Source of the DNA: Bryobacterales bacterium
GTDB taxonomy: Bacteria; Acidobacteriota; Terriglobia; Bryobacterales; Bryobacteraceae
Length of the DNA: 64,000 nt
Assembly (NCBI GenBank): GCA_026954325.1
Contig: JAIXKK010000058.1
Span: 26,800-90,799 of the forward strand
Direction: 5' to 3'
Below, piece after piece: positions 1 to 8,395 of the stretch. How positions within the stretch are numbered: the first letter of the stretch is position 1; every line of letters begins with the position of its first letter. The translations under genes and the position numbers were made by a program. The notes under the pieces were generated by a model. The model worked only from the letters and a program-made list of their open reading frames with translations, did not search any database and was not told where the DNA came from.

Positions 1-13
1 AGACACGGGTCAT
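1..13 (-). CDS. 5' end of an unidentified gene running off the left edge
   Basis: Only the first four codons (ATG ACC CGT GTC) of a leftward gene lie in the window. The ATG is preceded at 17-24 by a perfect GGAGGAGG ribosome binding site with four-base spacing. A convincing promoter and a LacI-type palindrome sit further upstream at 56-90. The product cannot be named from four residues. Its position just downstream of a lacI-family gene, in the same direction, makes it the likely target of that regulator. Confidence 0.6.
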
Positions 14-55
14 GGAACCTCCTCCGGGCGGAACGTGGATGCGGGCGTCCGCACC

Positions 56-90
56 TCGTTAACGGTAACGAAACTTGCGCGGCCTGTCAA
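56..90 (-). promoter_or_regulatory. Promoter with LacI-family operator for the left-edge gene
   Basis: On the minus strand a perfect -35 TTGACA (85-90) is followed by a 17-base spacer and a -10-like TACCGT (62-67). Overlapping the -10 is the inverted repeat TCGTTA-ACGG-TAACGA (56-71), with perfect six-base arms. This is the size and style of LacI/GalR-family operators. The site lies between the end of the lacI-type gene (stop at 114-116) and the GGAGGAGG/ATG of the next gene, so repression by promoter occlusion is the natural reading. The assignment to this regulator is inference. Confidence 0.6.
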
Positions 91-113
91 GAAAAATCTC
101 CCGGCAATTTCCG

Positions 114-1136
114 CTATCCTTCCTGGCGCCCGATCGCACGCGCCGACCGGCGGGACACAAGGCGTGGCGGGAATTCGATCCGCGACGGAGCACGCTCGTC
201 CGGTCCGCCCATGCTGAGCAACACGCGGGCCGCCTCGCGGCCCATCTCCCGGCTGTCCCACTCGACAGTCGTCAGGAACGGGTCGGGGTGCTGGTTGCCT
301 TCAATATTTCCCGCGCCCACTACCGAGACATTGCCGGGGACAGACAGACCCGCGTCGCGCAGTGCGGCCACCGCGCCGAAGGCGGTGAGATCACTGGCGG
401 CGAAAATCGCCGTGGGCCGCGGAGACCGTCGAAACAGCGCGGTGACGGCCTCACGGCTTGCGTCGAAACTGAATCTCCCTTCGACGATCCATTCCGGCCG
501 GCATTCCAGATCGTTTGCCCGGAGAACCTCGAGAAACCCCGCCAACCGGCGCCGGGCGGAACTGGTGTTGGCGCCGCGGACGTGAGCGATGCGGCGGTGT
601 CCCAGCCCGATCAGATGGCTTCCCGCCAGCCGCCCGACTTCCTCATCGCCGGCGGTGAGGCTGAAACACTTCACTTTAGGAAAGTCCCTGTCAATGAGCA
701 CGAATTTCACCTTGTGTTTCAGCAGTTCCCGGAAGAATTGCGGAGACGGCTCCGGCTGTTGCGGCGCAATGATCAGCCCGTGAACCCGGGTGTCGAGCAG
801 GCTCTCGATCTGCGCGCGCTCAACGCGAGGGTCACGGCCGGATTTGCACAGGAAGACATTGTATCCGCCGGCCGCGGCGATTTCCTGTACCCCGCTGGTG
901 ATTTCCGAGAAGAAGGCGTGCGCAATATCGGGAATCACAAGTCCGATGACGTTGCTGCGATTGGTGACCAGACTGCGGGCCCAGGGATTCGGGCTATAGT
1001 TCAACTCGGCGGCGCGGGCGAGAATCCTGGCTTTGGTTTTTTCGCTGATCTCGGGATGGTTACGGATCGCCCGCGAAACAGTCATGACGGAGACGCCGAG
1101 GGATGCGGCGATGTCCCGGATTGTAGTGCGCTTCAT
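114..1136 (-). CDS. LacI-family transcriptional regulator
   Basis: A 340-residue DNA-binding repressor of the LacI/GalR family. The start is placed at the ATG of MKRTTIRDIAASLGVS because the helix-turn-helix (about residues 3-25, SVMTVSRAIRNHPEIS) must be N-terminal. The hinge helix region follows (YSPNPWARSLVTNRSN), then a periplasmic-binding-protein-like effector domain (about 60-335) with the usual IGLVIPDIAHAFFSE opening and the PTAIFAASDLTAFGA segment. An open frame continues upstream but belongs to the adjoining IS remnant. The effector is unknown; sugars are typical of the family. A LacI-type palindrome lies just past its stop codon, in front of the next co-directional gene, and is its probable site. 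The regulator's own promoter must lie in or beyond the IS1380 remnant that ends next to its start codon. Confidence 0.9.
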   Translation of the reverse strand: MKRTTIRDIAASLGVSVMTVSRAIRNHPEISEKTKARILARAAELNYSPNPWARSLVTNRSNVIGLVIPDIAHAFFSEITSGVQEIAAAGGYNVFLCKSGRDPRVERAQIESLLDTRVHGLIIAPQQPEPSPQFFRELLKHKVKFVLIDRDFPKVKCFSLTAGDEEVGRLAGSHLIGLGHRRIAHVRGANTSSARRRLAGFLEVLRANDLECRPEWIVEGRFSFDASREAVTALFRRSPRPTAIFAASDLTAFGAVAALRDAGLSVPGNVSVVGAGNIEGNQHPDPFLTTVEWDSREMGREAARVLLSMGGPDERAPSRIEFPPRLVSRRSARAIGRQEG

Positions 1137-2026
1137 CCTGGAAACGGCAGTTACCCTCTGGCGTCGGCGATCCGCCCCACACTTCCAAGGAGCGCGCCGC
1201 CCAAGAAATTTCGGAAGGCAGCGCTCCGTATCCACTTCCAATGCTCTGACTCTGTCAACTGCTCCGCGGTTGCTTCGATTCTCTTCAAAAGCCCGCTCAC
1301 CTTGGTCAGAACCACAGCAATCCGCCGCCCTTCGGCGTGTTTGTCCGGAATCCCCAAGCGCATGAAGATCGTCCGCCGGTTGTAGACCAAGGCGCTGATC
1401 CGCCCCATCAACTGACAGCGCTTGCGGTCTTGTGCCGTGAACCCCGCCCATCCCCACTGGTTCTTCAATTCGTCAAAGTTGTTCTTCGAATCGCCCCGGT
1501 CCAACGTCAACTGTTTCCCCGATTTCCTGCCCTCTCCGTGCCTTCTGCCCGGGGTGATCCTCCCCTTCCCCTCGCCAGTTGCCTGCCCGGCCTCCTTGTT
1601 CCGGTGTACCCGCCTCAACACCGCCACCATCCGCCGCGCTGTGCTCCAACCGCTCAACTGCAGTTGATCCCCCCGCCCTTCCCACTGTTGTCCCGCATCC
1701 TCCCAACCGGCCTTATCGAAAAGCCGTCCGATCAACTTCTTCACCTTCGCGCTCTGCTTCAGCTTGTACATATACCCAAGTCCCCGCTGCTCGGCTCCGA
1801 GCAGGATATTCTCCGCTCCCCAATGACTATCCCCGCGCAAGAAGACTGGCCGCTCCCCCTCGCTCAGTCCGCCGGGAAACTTCCATCGCTCCACTTCCGC
1901 CGCCTCATGTGCCTCGATTTCGACTTCACCTGCCGGGTGAGTCCGGCCGCCTCCGGCTCTACTGCTCATGTCGAACAATCATAGCTACTTCGCTCTCAAA
2001 CGTGTCAGGCTACCGCCGTTATTAGG
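1137..2026 (-). mobile_element. IS1380-family element remnant, internally deleted
   Basis: A roughly 0.9 kb remnant; intact IS1380 elements are about 1.6-1.7 kb. The outer ends carry imperfect inverted repeats. Reading inward from 1137 the plus strand gives CCTGGAAACGGCAGTTACC. Reading inward from 2026 the minus strand gives CCTAATAACGGCGGTAGCC. These match at 13 of 19 positions, with a shared AACGGC core. Only the C-terminal half of a transposase lies between them. No flanking direct repeat was found: the adjacent TCAT/ATGA bases are inverted, not direct. The left end lies one base from the start codon of the lacI-type gene. Confidence 0.55.
1151..1978 (-). pseudogene. IS1380-family transposase, C-terminal part
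   Basis: About 275 residues are open from a TTG. They match the C-terminal half of IS1380-type (DDE group 1) transposases. FLRGDSHWGAENILL contains the second catalytic Asp, GYMYKLKQSAKVKKL follows, and the region around the catalytic Glu is present as DELKNQWGWAGFTAQD. The ending MRLGIPDKHAE also fits the family. Family members are about 430-500 residues, so the N-terminal half with the first catalytic Asp is missing and the protein cannot be active. The TTG start is probably not real. The stop codon lies inside the terminal inverted repeat. Confidence 0.8.
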
Positions 2027-2027
2027 A

Positions 2028-2665
2028 TGAAAGACACCCAACGCAGGCGGGCGGCCTCGTCACCAGGAAACAGCAGTCTGGAAATCTTGTGAAGGTGTTC
2101 GGCGGCGTGGTAGAAGTCCACGATCAGAATTGCGCCAGAGAATTGATCGGCGGCAAGATTCCGGATCCAGATTGCGTCATCGCCAAGGATTACTTTGATC
2201 TTGGCGCGGCTCCAGCTTCTTTGAAAAGCCTCGCGGTAGATGCGGCGGGCAAAGTCCTCGGCGGTCCCGATGACGCCGGTATAGGTGGTGGAATGGGGAT
2301 CTCGAATCGGATCGCCTTCCTCATCGGCGCTGGAGGAAGTGAGGACACAGCCCCGTTTTACTTCGCGCGTGCGCGCCGGTTCACCCTCAATTTTTACACG
2401 CCCGGCCTTGTAGTCCTTTCTTGACGGCATGGCTGCCGGCGCCGTCGATCTCGACATAGAGGACCGGAATCGGGGCGCCCACGGGAATCGGCAACCGCAG
2501 TCGGACGCTAACCACCGGCTCGGTGATGAGCTTGATGCCGGCCGGCAACTCGATCTGTTCCCGCGCCAAGTCGAAGTTCGAATCGCTGCCCGCCTCCGCC
2601 GTCATGCGCCGGACTCCCGGAGAGAACTCCTGGTGCGAGTCAAGGGATGTAATGCACGGATTCAT
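2028..2665 (-). pseudogene. ISKra4-family transposase fragment, frameshifted
   Basis: Two overlapping reading frames together give the middle of an ISKra4-type transposase. The upstream frame (2665 to about 2410) reads LDSHQEFSPGVRRM, then VLYVEIDGAGSHAVKKGLQG. The downstream frame (about 2410 to 2028) reads VKIEGEPARTREVKRGCV, then DPHSTTYTGVIGTAEDFARR and ILIVDFYHAAEHL. The family normally reads straight through this join, so there is a small indel near 2400-2412. The C-terminal part is cut off where the IS1380 remnant begins (2026), and the N-terminus is also missing. It is dead, and probably the older of the two insertions. Confidence 0.8.
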
Positions 2666-2690
2666 GGGTCAACAAAAGAACCCGCGCTGA

Positions 2691-2798
2691 TCGTCACTTC
2701 TGAGCAGGAACCTGTACGGCGAACGGCCGGACATCGTGCGCGCGTTGAAAGCGCTGCTGGAAAAATGGAAGCGCGAGGCGCGTAGCACGCCGCTCTGA
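2691..2798 (+). pseudogene. Last ~35 codons of a sulfatase gene
   Basis: The plus strand carries a short open stretch ending at a TGA (2796-2798) that reads RNLYGERPDIVRALKALLEKWKR, then EARSTPL. This is the typical C-terminus of secreted arylsulfatases: the asparagine after a 'DPGET' motif, the 'hPEVV..L..LL..WK..GRSTP' helix, and the stop. Everything upstream has been replaced by the ISKra4 remnant. The piece is too short to function. It shows that a sulfatase once occupied this locus next to a lacI-type regulator. Assignment rests on the motif pattern only. Confidence 0.55.
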
Positions 2799-2808
2799 CG
2801 AAACAAGG

Positions 2809-4203
2809 CTACCGGCGGCAGCGATCGCTCCCCGAAACCGGCGAGACGCCGGGAATCACCCGTGCCGCCGCCACCTCCGCCGAGCGCTGCGCCACGAATA
2901 CATTCGGAAATAATCCTCCCAACACCACGAACAACACACCCGCCGCCAGGACCCACCTCTCGCGTGGCAACGCGTCGGCCATCGCCGTGAACCCGGTGCG
3001 CCGCTTGCCCAGAAACAGGCGCGTGAACAAACGAAACACACTCACGGCGTTCATCGCCGTGGCGATGGGCAGCAGCAATCCCACGAATCGATGCGAGAGC
3101 AGTGTTCCATGGATCAACAGGTCTTCCGAACAGAAGCTCAGCGTGCCAGGCAGGCCCACCAGCGCCAACCCGAATACGGCAAAGAACACCGCCAGCCGCG
3201 GGGCGTGTTCGGCTAATCCGAGGTGCTTGCCCGCCGTCAAATTTTCTCCAAAACGCACCTCGAGCAGCCGCAAAATCGCGAAGAGACCCACCGTCGAGAC
3301 CGTCACCACGAACCAGTGGACCAGCGCTCCGGTGACTCCTTCCGCGGTCCCGCTCTCGAGCCCGGCGAGGATGGCGGCGGACTGGCTCAATGCGAGAAAG
3401 GCCAGCAGGCGCCGCGGAGAATTCTCAGTGAGGGCGCGGATGGCGACATAGAGCGCCGTGGCCATGGCCAAATTGGAAAGGACAGGCACAAGGTTGCCTG
3501 GAGTAACGGGGAACAACGGCACAATCAGCTTGGCCGCGAGCAGAGCTCCGAAGTGCCCGTTCAGCAGTAGTGCCGTGGGGACTGCCGGACCGCCCTCGGC
3601 GGCATCGGCCACCCAGGCGTGCGCGGGCAGGATCCCTTTGCGGAATATGACGGCGGTTATCAGAAGGACGAACACCGCCATCCCTCCCGGGCTTTTCCCT
3701 CTCAAGTCATCAATCGTCAGCGCATGGCCGCCCGCGGCGATCAGAGCGGTGGCAAGCGCAAAGGCCGCGGCTGACAAGAGCAAGGCCGCAGCCGGGCGCC
3801 AACCGCGGGGCTGGAACCACCGCGGAATGAGGAATGGAATGGTGGACACAATCCACGCGGCGAGCAAGACCAGCAGGTTCTCGGCTGAATAAGCGAGCAG
3901 CGTCGCGCCAAGCATGAGGAGAATGCCGGCGACGGTTCCCGGGCTGCAATCGCGGCGCGGCAGCACCAGGGTGGCTCCCAGGGTGAGGCAGGAGTACAGA
4001 AGCATCAAGGCCTGGTACAAGGATTCGCCGGCGGGGGCAGCCACGAGCAGGAGAGCGCAGGCCGCCACGGCTACCAGCGCCGCAAGGAAACCGGCCGCGC
4101 GCGCCTGGCGGCGATACACGGCCACCAGGAAGGCCGCAAACCACGGGACCGCGATGGCCACGCCGCGCAGCAGCACACCGGCTATCTCCACGGGCGGTGA
4201 CAT
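2809..4203 (-). CDS. NuoM/NuoN-like membrane subunit of the Dab operon
   Basis: A 464-residue, almost entirely hydrophobic protein with about 13-14 predicted helices. It belongs to the proton-translocating antiporter-like family (NuoL/M/N, MrpA/D). The family's TM7 lysine is present as K189 in FRKGILPAHAWVADAAEGGP, followed by PTALLLNGHFGALL. The second conserved loop is RRLLAFLALSQSAA, with Arg where Lys is usual. The start is the ATG that overlaps the dabB stop by one base (TGATG), which implies translational coupling. It is third in the arsR-dabA-dabB operon. Simple two-gene Dab systems lack it, so it is probably an additional proton-coupling subunit of the same complex. No other complex I genes are nearby, which argues against a stray Nuo subunit. 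Confidence 0.75.
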   Translation of the reverse strand: MSPPVEIAGVLLRGVAIAVPWFAAFLVAVYRRQARAAGFLAALVAVAACALLLVAAPAGESLYQALMLLYSCLTLGATLVLPRRDCSPGTVAGILLMLGATLLAYSAENLLVLLAAWIVSTIPFLIPRWFQPRGWRPAAALLLSAAAFALATALIAAGGHALTIDDLRGKSPGGMAVFVLLITAVIFRKGILPAHAWVADAAEGGPAVPTALLLNGHFGALLAAKLIVPLFPVTPGNLVPVLSNLAMATALYVAIRALTENSPRRLLAFLALSQSAAILAGLESGTAEGVTGALVHWFVVTVSTVGLFAILRLLEVRFGENLTAGKHLGLAEHAPRLAVFFAVFGLALVGLPGTLSFCSEDLLIHGTLLSHRFVGLLLPIATAMNAVSVFRLFTRLFLGKRRTGFTAMADALPRERWVLAAGVLFVVLGGLFPNVFVAQRSAEVAAARVIPGVSPVSGSDRCRR

Positions 4204-5561
4204 CAATCGCCCCCCTGACGCGCGGGGTCGGGCACGAGAATCGCCACCTTGCCCCGGCGCGCCGGAAGCGACCCGATGTGGTCCAGCTTCGCGAAGACCC
4301 GCGAAACCTCGAGCAAGGGATGTATCACAAACCGGTCGAGGATGGTGTCCAGGTGGCCGCGGTCGAAGGCCCACCGGTACAGCCACAGTTGAACGCCTTC
4401 CGGCAGCATACTCTCGAGGCGCGGGCCAGTGTGCGGCATCTCTCCTCCAATGGCGGAGCGCATCTGGTGATCGTCATGCAGCATGGAGGGAGCGCGAAGA
4501 AACTGCATGGTGCGGACGGTGGCGTGTCCCAGAATATGGGCCACTGCAATAGATGTCCATCCGATTCCAATTTCCACGAACACCACGCCCACCTGCGTCA
4601 ATGAGGCGTAGGCAAGCGAAGTCTTGGCGTCAGCGCTGGCGCGGCCGGCGATGGCGCCATGGATTGCCGTGACCACTCCGGTCAACACCACCAGGGAAGA
4701 GGCCAGCGCCGATTGCGCGAGCACCGGTTGCACACGCAGCAGCAGATAGGCCCCGGCGTGGATCGAGATTGCGCCATAGAAGATTGCGCTCGATGGAGTA
4801 GGCCCCTCCATTGCCCTTGGAAGCCATCCCGAGAATGGAACCTGGGCCGCCTTTCCCGAAGCCGCGAGGAGTAACAACAGGCAGATGGTTACGGGTTCCG
4901 CGCCGGTGAGAGTTGGGAACCCGCTATCGAATGCCGCGGTTCCGGCCCAGTGATGCATGGCGAAGATCCCCACCAGTAATCCGATGTCGCAGGCCCGGTA
5001 AACCGCAAAGACACGGAGACCGTTCTCCACCGGAGCCGTGCGAAGCTGAAAAAAGGCGATTAACAGAACCGAAGTGATGCCTACAATCTCCCATCCGGCG
5101 GCAAGCAGATCGAGCGAGCCCGCGGCGAATGCGAGCAACGATCCGAACGAGAAAAGGTGGAGCAAGAGAAAGAAGCGGAAGAATCCGCGCTCCCGATGAA
5201 GGTACGTGGCTGAGAACTGTCCGATGAGCCCGGAAAGCATGACCGTCATGGCAAGAAACGGCAGCGACAGGCGATCCACCATGAGCACCAGCGGGAAGTG
5301 GTAATCGTGTACGGCAAACCAGTTGCCGAACTTCACCACCACGGCCGGAGAGCCGGAACCCGCGAAGTTTTCCCCGCCGGCGCCGAGTTTCCAAAGAAGC
5401 GCCGCCAGCGCGAGCACGCAAGCGGAAAACGTAGCCCCCGTGATCCTCGACACGATGCGTTCGCCCGGAACCCAGCCGAGCAGCCAGAGAAAAGCCAATA
5501 CGCCAAAAACGACGCCCGGCGCCAGTACGACGAAAGCGAGGATGGCTTGGGAAAGGTTCAT
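4203..5561 (-). CDS. dabB: Inorganic carbon transporter membrane subunit DabB (NuoL-like)
   Basis: A 452-residue polytopic membrane protein of the NADH-quinone oxidoreductase subunit 5/MpsA/DabB family. Visible family residues are E158 in AGWEIVGITS, the TM7 lysine K237 in SGKAAQVPFSGWLPRAMEGPTP, and the TM8-region lysine in DAKTSLAYASLTQVG. In DabAB systems this subunit is thought to carry the cation flux that drives CO2 hydration by DabA, giving net bicarbonate accumulation. It overlaps dabA by four bases at its start and the next antiporter-like gene by one base at its end. It is somewhat shorter than many DabB/MpsA proteins (about 500-550 residues), and a third subunit follows. The gene name rests on family plus the adjacent DabA. 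Confidence 0.85.
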   Translation of the reverse strand: MNLSQAILAFVVLAPGVVFGVLAFLWLLGWVPGERIVSRITGATFSACVLALAALLWKLGAGGENFAGSGSPAVVVKFGNWFAVHDYHFPLVLMVDRLSLPFLAMTVMLSGLIGQFSATYLHRERGFFRFFLLLHLFSFGSLLAFAAGSLDLLAAGWEIVGITSVLLIAFFQLRTAPVENGLRVFAVYRACDIGLLVGIFAMHHWAGTAAFDSGFPTLTGAEPVTICLLLLLAASGKAAQVPFSGWLPRAMEGPTPSSAIFYGAISIHAGAYLLLRVQPVLAQSALASSLVVLTGVVTAIHGAIAGRASADAKTSLAYASLTQVGVVFVEIGIGWTSIAVAHILGHATVRTMQFLRAPSMLHDDHQMRSAIGGEMPHTGPRLESMLPEGVQLWLYRWAFDRGHLDTILDRFVIHPLLEVSRVFAKLDHIGSLPARRGKVAILVPDPARQGGD

Positions 5562-8395
5562 CCGAGCGAGCCTCCCGCGGCAGTTTGCGGCCAGGGTTGA
5601 ATCCAGGCCATGGGGAGATGGTGAAGTTTACCCGAGTACCATTCGGCGGAGGAAAGCGCCACCGGGAGGCGCTCCAAACGCTCGTTGAATTCTTCAAAGC
5701 CGCCGTCCCTCCGGACGTGCACGCGGCCGGAGGCGGGCTCGATGGCGGCTATCCGAATCCAGCGGTTTTCGGCCAATTGCTTCAGAGCCGGACTCGCGCC
5801 CATCACCTTTTCCAGGCGTTCCGCTGTCGTCTCCACGACGAAGAGAACCCGGACGGGTTCGTGGATCTCCACCATTTGCCAGGGCAACCCGGTGCGCAAG
5901 TCGCTGGCGTGACCGTCCATCACGCCAACCAGGCCGGTGACGTTGTGCGGAAGTTTCGTGCCGCAGCCATAGCGGTCATTGTCCACGAAGGAAAAGTAAT
6001 ATTCGAGACTGATTCCCGCGCAAACCGGGACCACGGCGCCCATCAGTTTGGTCAGATCCTCATCGGCGGGATCCTGATCGGCGTCATAGGAAACCAGAAA
6101 CGCCCGGCGGTCGAGAAAGAGTCCGCGGGTGAGGCCGCGCCGGCCGACGACGCAGACGGCATTGGTGCAATGCCCGTACTCGGGCCTGGGCTCGGCGAGA
6201 TGCTCGCTGCGTTCTTCCACATGGCGGAGCGCATCGCCGGGATCCGCGCCGGGCGCGCTCGATTCGAACCGCCGGGCCCGCTCGTGGGCATCTCGAGCCT
6301 TGGCCATCTCGAGGGTCTCGCGAATGCGGTCCAGGTCAGCCTGATGGGTTGCCGGCAGCGCATCCAGGTCGAAGAGCTCCACGTCGTCGCTGCACGTATC
6401 GTGATATCCGCCGATGAACCAGGTGTCCGCGGGAATATCGATGCCGCGTTCGCGCAGCAGGAGGCGGACCTCCGGACGATTTGCCATGGCGGCGAACAGG
6501 CGGGCGTTGGGCCCGCCCCGGCGCCCCCCACAGGCGCCGCAATCATGGGCCGATTCATGCGGATTGTTGAGGCTGGTGGATCCGTGACCCAGCACCACCA
6601 CCAAACGCGCGAAACCGCTCTTCAGGCCCGCCGGGCCCAGGACACTCGCCACCCGGTCCGCTTTTTCCTCCGGATGGAAGCCGGTCAACAAACCCGTGAC
6701 AACGCTATGAGATTCAGCGGTATTGCGCATCAACGTCAGTTCGGTTCGCGGCTCGGGGAGAAACGCCTTGTTGAGCCATCCACGGAGAACGGCGTAGCGC
6801 CGTGGAGCAAGCAGATGGCCCACCAGTGGAACCGCCGACAGCAGCCCGAGCACGGAAGTGGAAAGCCAGCCTCGCACCAGGGTTTTGGAAGAGACAAGCG
6901 AACTCCGCGTCAACAAGCCGAGAATCCGCCTGCGCCGGCGGCGGCGTTCGAGCAATTCGCTGTCTTCCATCTTGGGCTGTTCGAGAACGGCATGCCGCGG
7001 TTTCACGACGACGGGGCAGAACGCGGCGCCGTGCAGGTCGTCGATTCCCTTGTAGTCCACGGCGACGCCGAAATACCCGGCGGAGCTGTAGGTCTCAACC
7101 CGCGGGTCCGATTCCTCGAGTGCGCGCCGCATCGATTCCTCGCGCTCGTCAAGACAGAAGAAGACCTGCGCCGGAGGACGGACAGGGGCGTCCGGCATGC
7201 CGGATAAGCCGCGGTACTTGCGGTGGCTCGCCAAGCCTCTGAGGATCTCGCGTTCATGCCAACGCTCATAGGCCAGGTGGAGCACCCGGCGGCGCTCGAT
7301 TCCGTTGAACGCTCTGACTTCTTTCACGAAGGATGCCCAGCCGGAATCGGAGAGGCGGGTGACCTCGTTCGCGGAGAGCCGGATCACGCGCGCCGCATCA
7401 TAAACACGCGCCGACCGGCTCAAGCGCCGTTTCTCCCGAGTCTTGAGCGGGCTTTCCTCCGGCGCGGCTTCGGCGGCGCCCATGCGCGAGGCCACTCGTG
7501 ACATAGTGAGACGCACCGCCAGGAAATCCATTAGCGAACAGGGCAGCGCCACATGCGGAGCCAGACTGGGATCTTCCTCTAGCCGGCGCATCATGCCGGC
7601 CCAGCCAGGCAACGCCAGCAACTCGGATTGAAGCACGTCCCGCCAGGCGGATTCACCGTGGTGCTGCGCGGCCAGGAAATCGAGCACCGCGTCCACCGCG
7701 GAAAAGGAAAGGCTCTCCTGCCGCCGGAACTCCTCATCCAGGCCCGCGAGGTACTTCGGAAAGATGCCCCCACGCTGCCCGAGCAACACCCGGACGCTCT
7801 CATAGAAGCCTCTCTCGCGGTTCGGCATGGGCCAGTATGCAGCGCCCTGATCAAGGAACATGGAGCACAGCCGGATCAGCCAAGGGTGGATAATCTCGTC
7901 CACGGGCCGGGGTGGCGCGGGCTCCTCTTCATGCGCGATGGTGCGCTGGAAACAAGCTTCGAACAGGGCGCGCAGCGCCGCGTGGCGGAAATCCCGCGCC
8001 AGGTCGCCCTGTTCGGCGCGCCACAGAATGGTGGCGGCGTCGAACTCCCGCACGCCCGGGGTGATCATGGCTCTGCGCAGCGACCCCCGGCTCAGACCGG
8101 CGAACACGGCGGCGTCGGGCTCGCCATCGAGCACGGCGTCGATATCGGCCAACTGGATGCGGCCCCGCGCCAGTTCGGACCGGTAGGCGGCTTCGCTCAT
8201 GTAGGGTTCGGCGCCGAACAGGCGCCACGCTTCCACCACCGCCTGCTCGAAGGGGAGATGCTCGAAGGCATGCAGCGTGTTGTGATGAACAAAGACGCCA
8301 ATGGGTCCCTGCCGGGGGAGCAAATGTGCGGCGTGCTCCACCGCGGAGCGCAATTTCTCCACACGGCCCTGCTCAAGCTGACCGCGGTCCGTCAT
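5558..8395 (-). CDS. dabA: Inorganic carbon transporter subunit DabA (DUF2309)
   Basis: A 945-residue member of the DUF2309/UPF0753/MpsB family, the large cytoplasmic beta-carbonic-anhydrase-like subunit of DAB dissolved-inorganic-carbon pumps. The four zinc-site and catalytic positions known for the family are present: C414 and D416 in FFCLDERE, H604 in LGHGSTS, and C619 in DCGACGG. The 15-residue His-Cys spacing matches characterised DabA. Other conserved stretches are GVFVHHNTLHAFEHLPFEQAV near the N-terminus (about 33-53) and GVMDGHASDLRTGLPWQMVE near the C-terminus. The start ATG overlaps the arsR stop by four bases. It should work with the downstream DabB. No RuBisCO or carboxysome genes occur here, so the probable role is bicarbonate supply for anaplerotic carboxylation; that role is inference. 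Confidence 0.92.
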   Translation of the reverse strand: MTDRGQLEQGRVEKLRSAVEHAAHLLPRQGPIGVFVHHNTLHAFEHLPFEQAVVEAWRLFGAEPYMSEAAYRSELARGRIQLADIDAVLDGEPDAAVFAGLSRGSLRRAMITPGVREFDAATILWRAEQGDLARDFRHAALRALFEACFQRTIAHEEEPAPPRPVDEIIHPWLIRLCSMFLDQGAAYWPMPNRERGFYESVRVLLGQRGGIFPKYLAGLDEEFRRQESLSFSAVDAVLDFLAAQHHGESAWRDVLQSELLALPGWAGMMRRLEEDPSLAPHVALPCSLMDFLAVRLTMSRVASRMGAAEAAPEESPLKTREKRRLSRSARVYDAARVIRLSANEVTRLSDSGWASFVKEVRAFNGIERRRVLHLAYERWHEREILRGLASHRKYRGLSGMPDAPVRPPAQVFFCLDEREESMRRALEESDPRVETYSSAGYFGVAVDYKGIDDLHGAAFCPVVVKPRHAVLEQPKMEDSELLERRRRRRRILGLLTRSSLVSSKTLVRGWLSTSVLGLLSAVPLVGHLLAPRRYAVLRGWLNKAFLPEPRTELTLMRNTAESHSVVTGLLTGFHPEEKADRVASVLGPAGLKSGFARLVVVLGHGSTSLNNPHESAHDCGACGGRRGGPNARLFAAMANRPEVRLLLRERGIDIPADTWFIGGYHDTCSDDVELFDLDALPATHQADLDRIRETLEMAKARDAHERARRFESSAPGADPGDALRHVEERSEHLAEPRPEYGHCTNAVCVVGRRGLTRGLFLDRRAFLVSYDADQDPADEDLTKLMGAVVPVCAGISLEYYFSFVDNDRYGCGTKLPHNVTGLVGVMDGHASDLRTGLPWQMVEIHEPVRVLFVVETTAERLEKVMGASPALKQLAENRWIRIAAIEPASGRVHVRRDGGFEEFNERLERLPVALSSAEWYSGKLHHLPMAWIQPWPQTAAGGSLG

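Noticed and set aside
2809..5561. The two antiporter-like genes as part of respiratory complex I.
   Set aside because: No other nuo genes nearby and both are translationally coupled to dabA; the Dab assignment explains them better.
5585..7207. A 540-codon open frame antisense to dabA, and similar long antisense frames over other genes (75-1385, 9568-11829, 26685-27800).
   Set aside because: They lie opposite genes with clear domains and motifs, have no ribosome sites and no protein-like composition; they are the usual effect of high GC.
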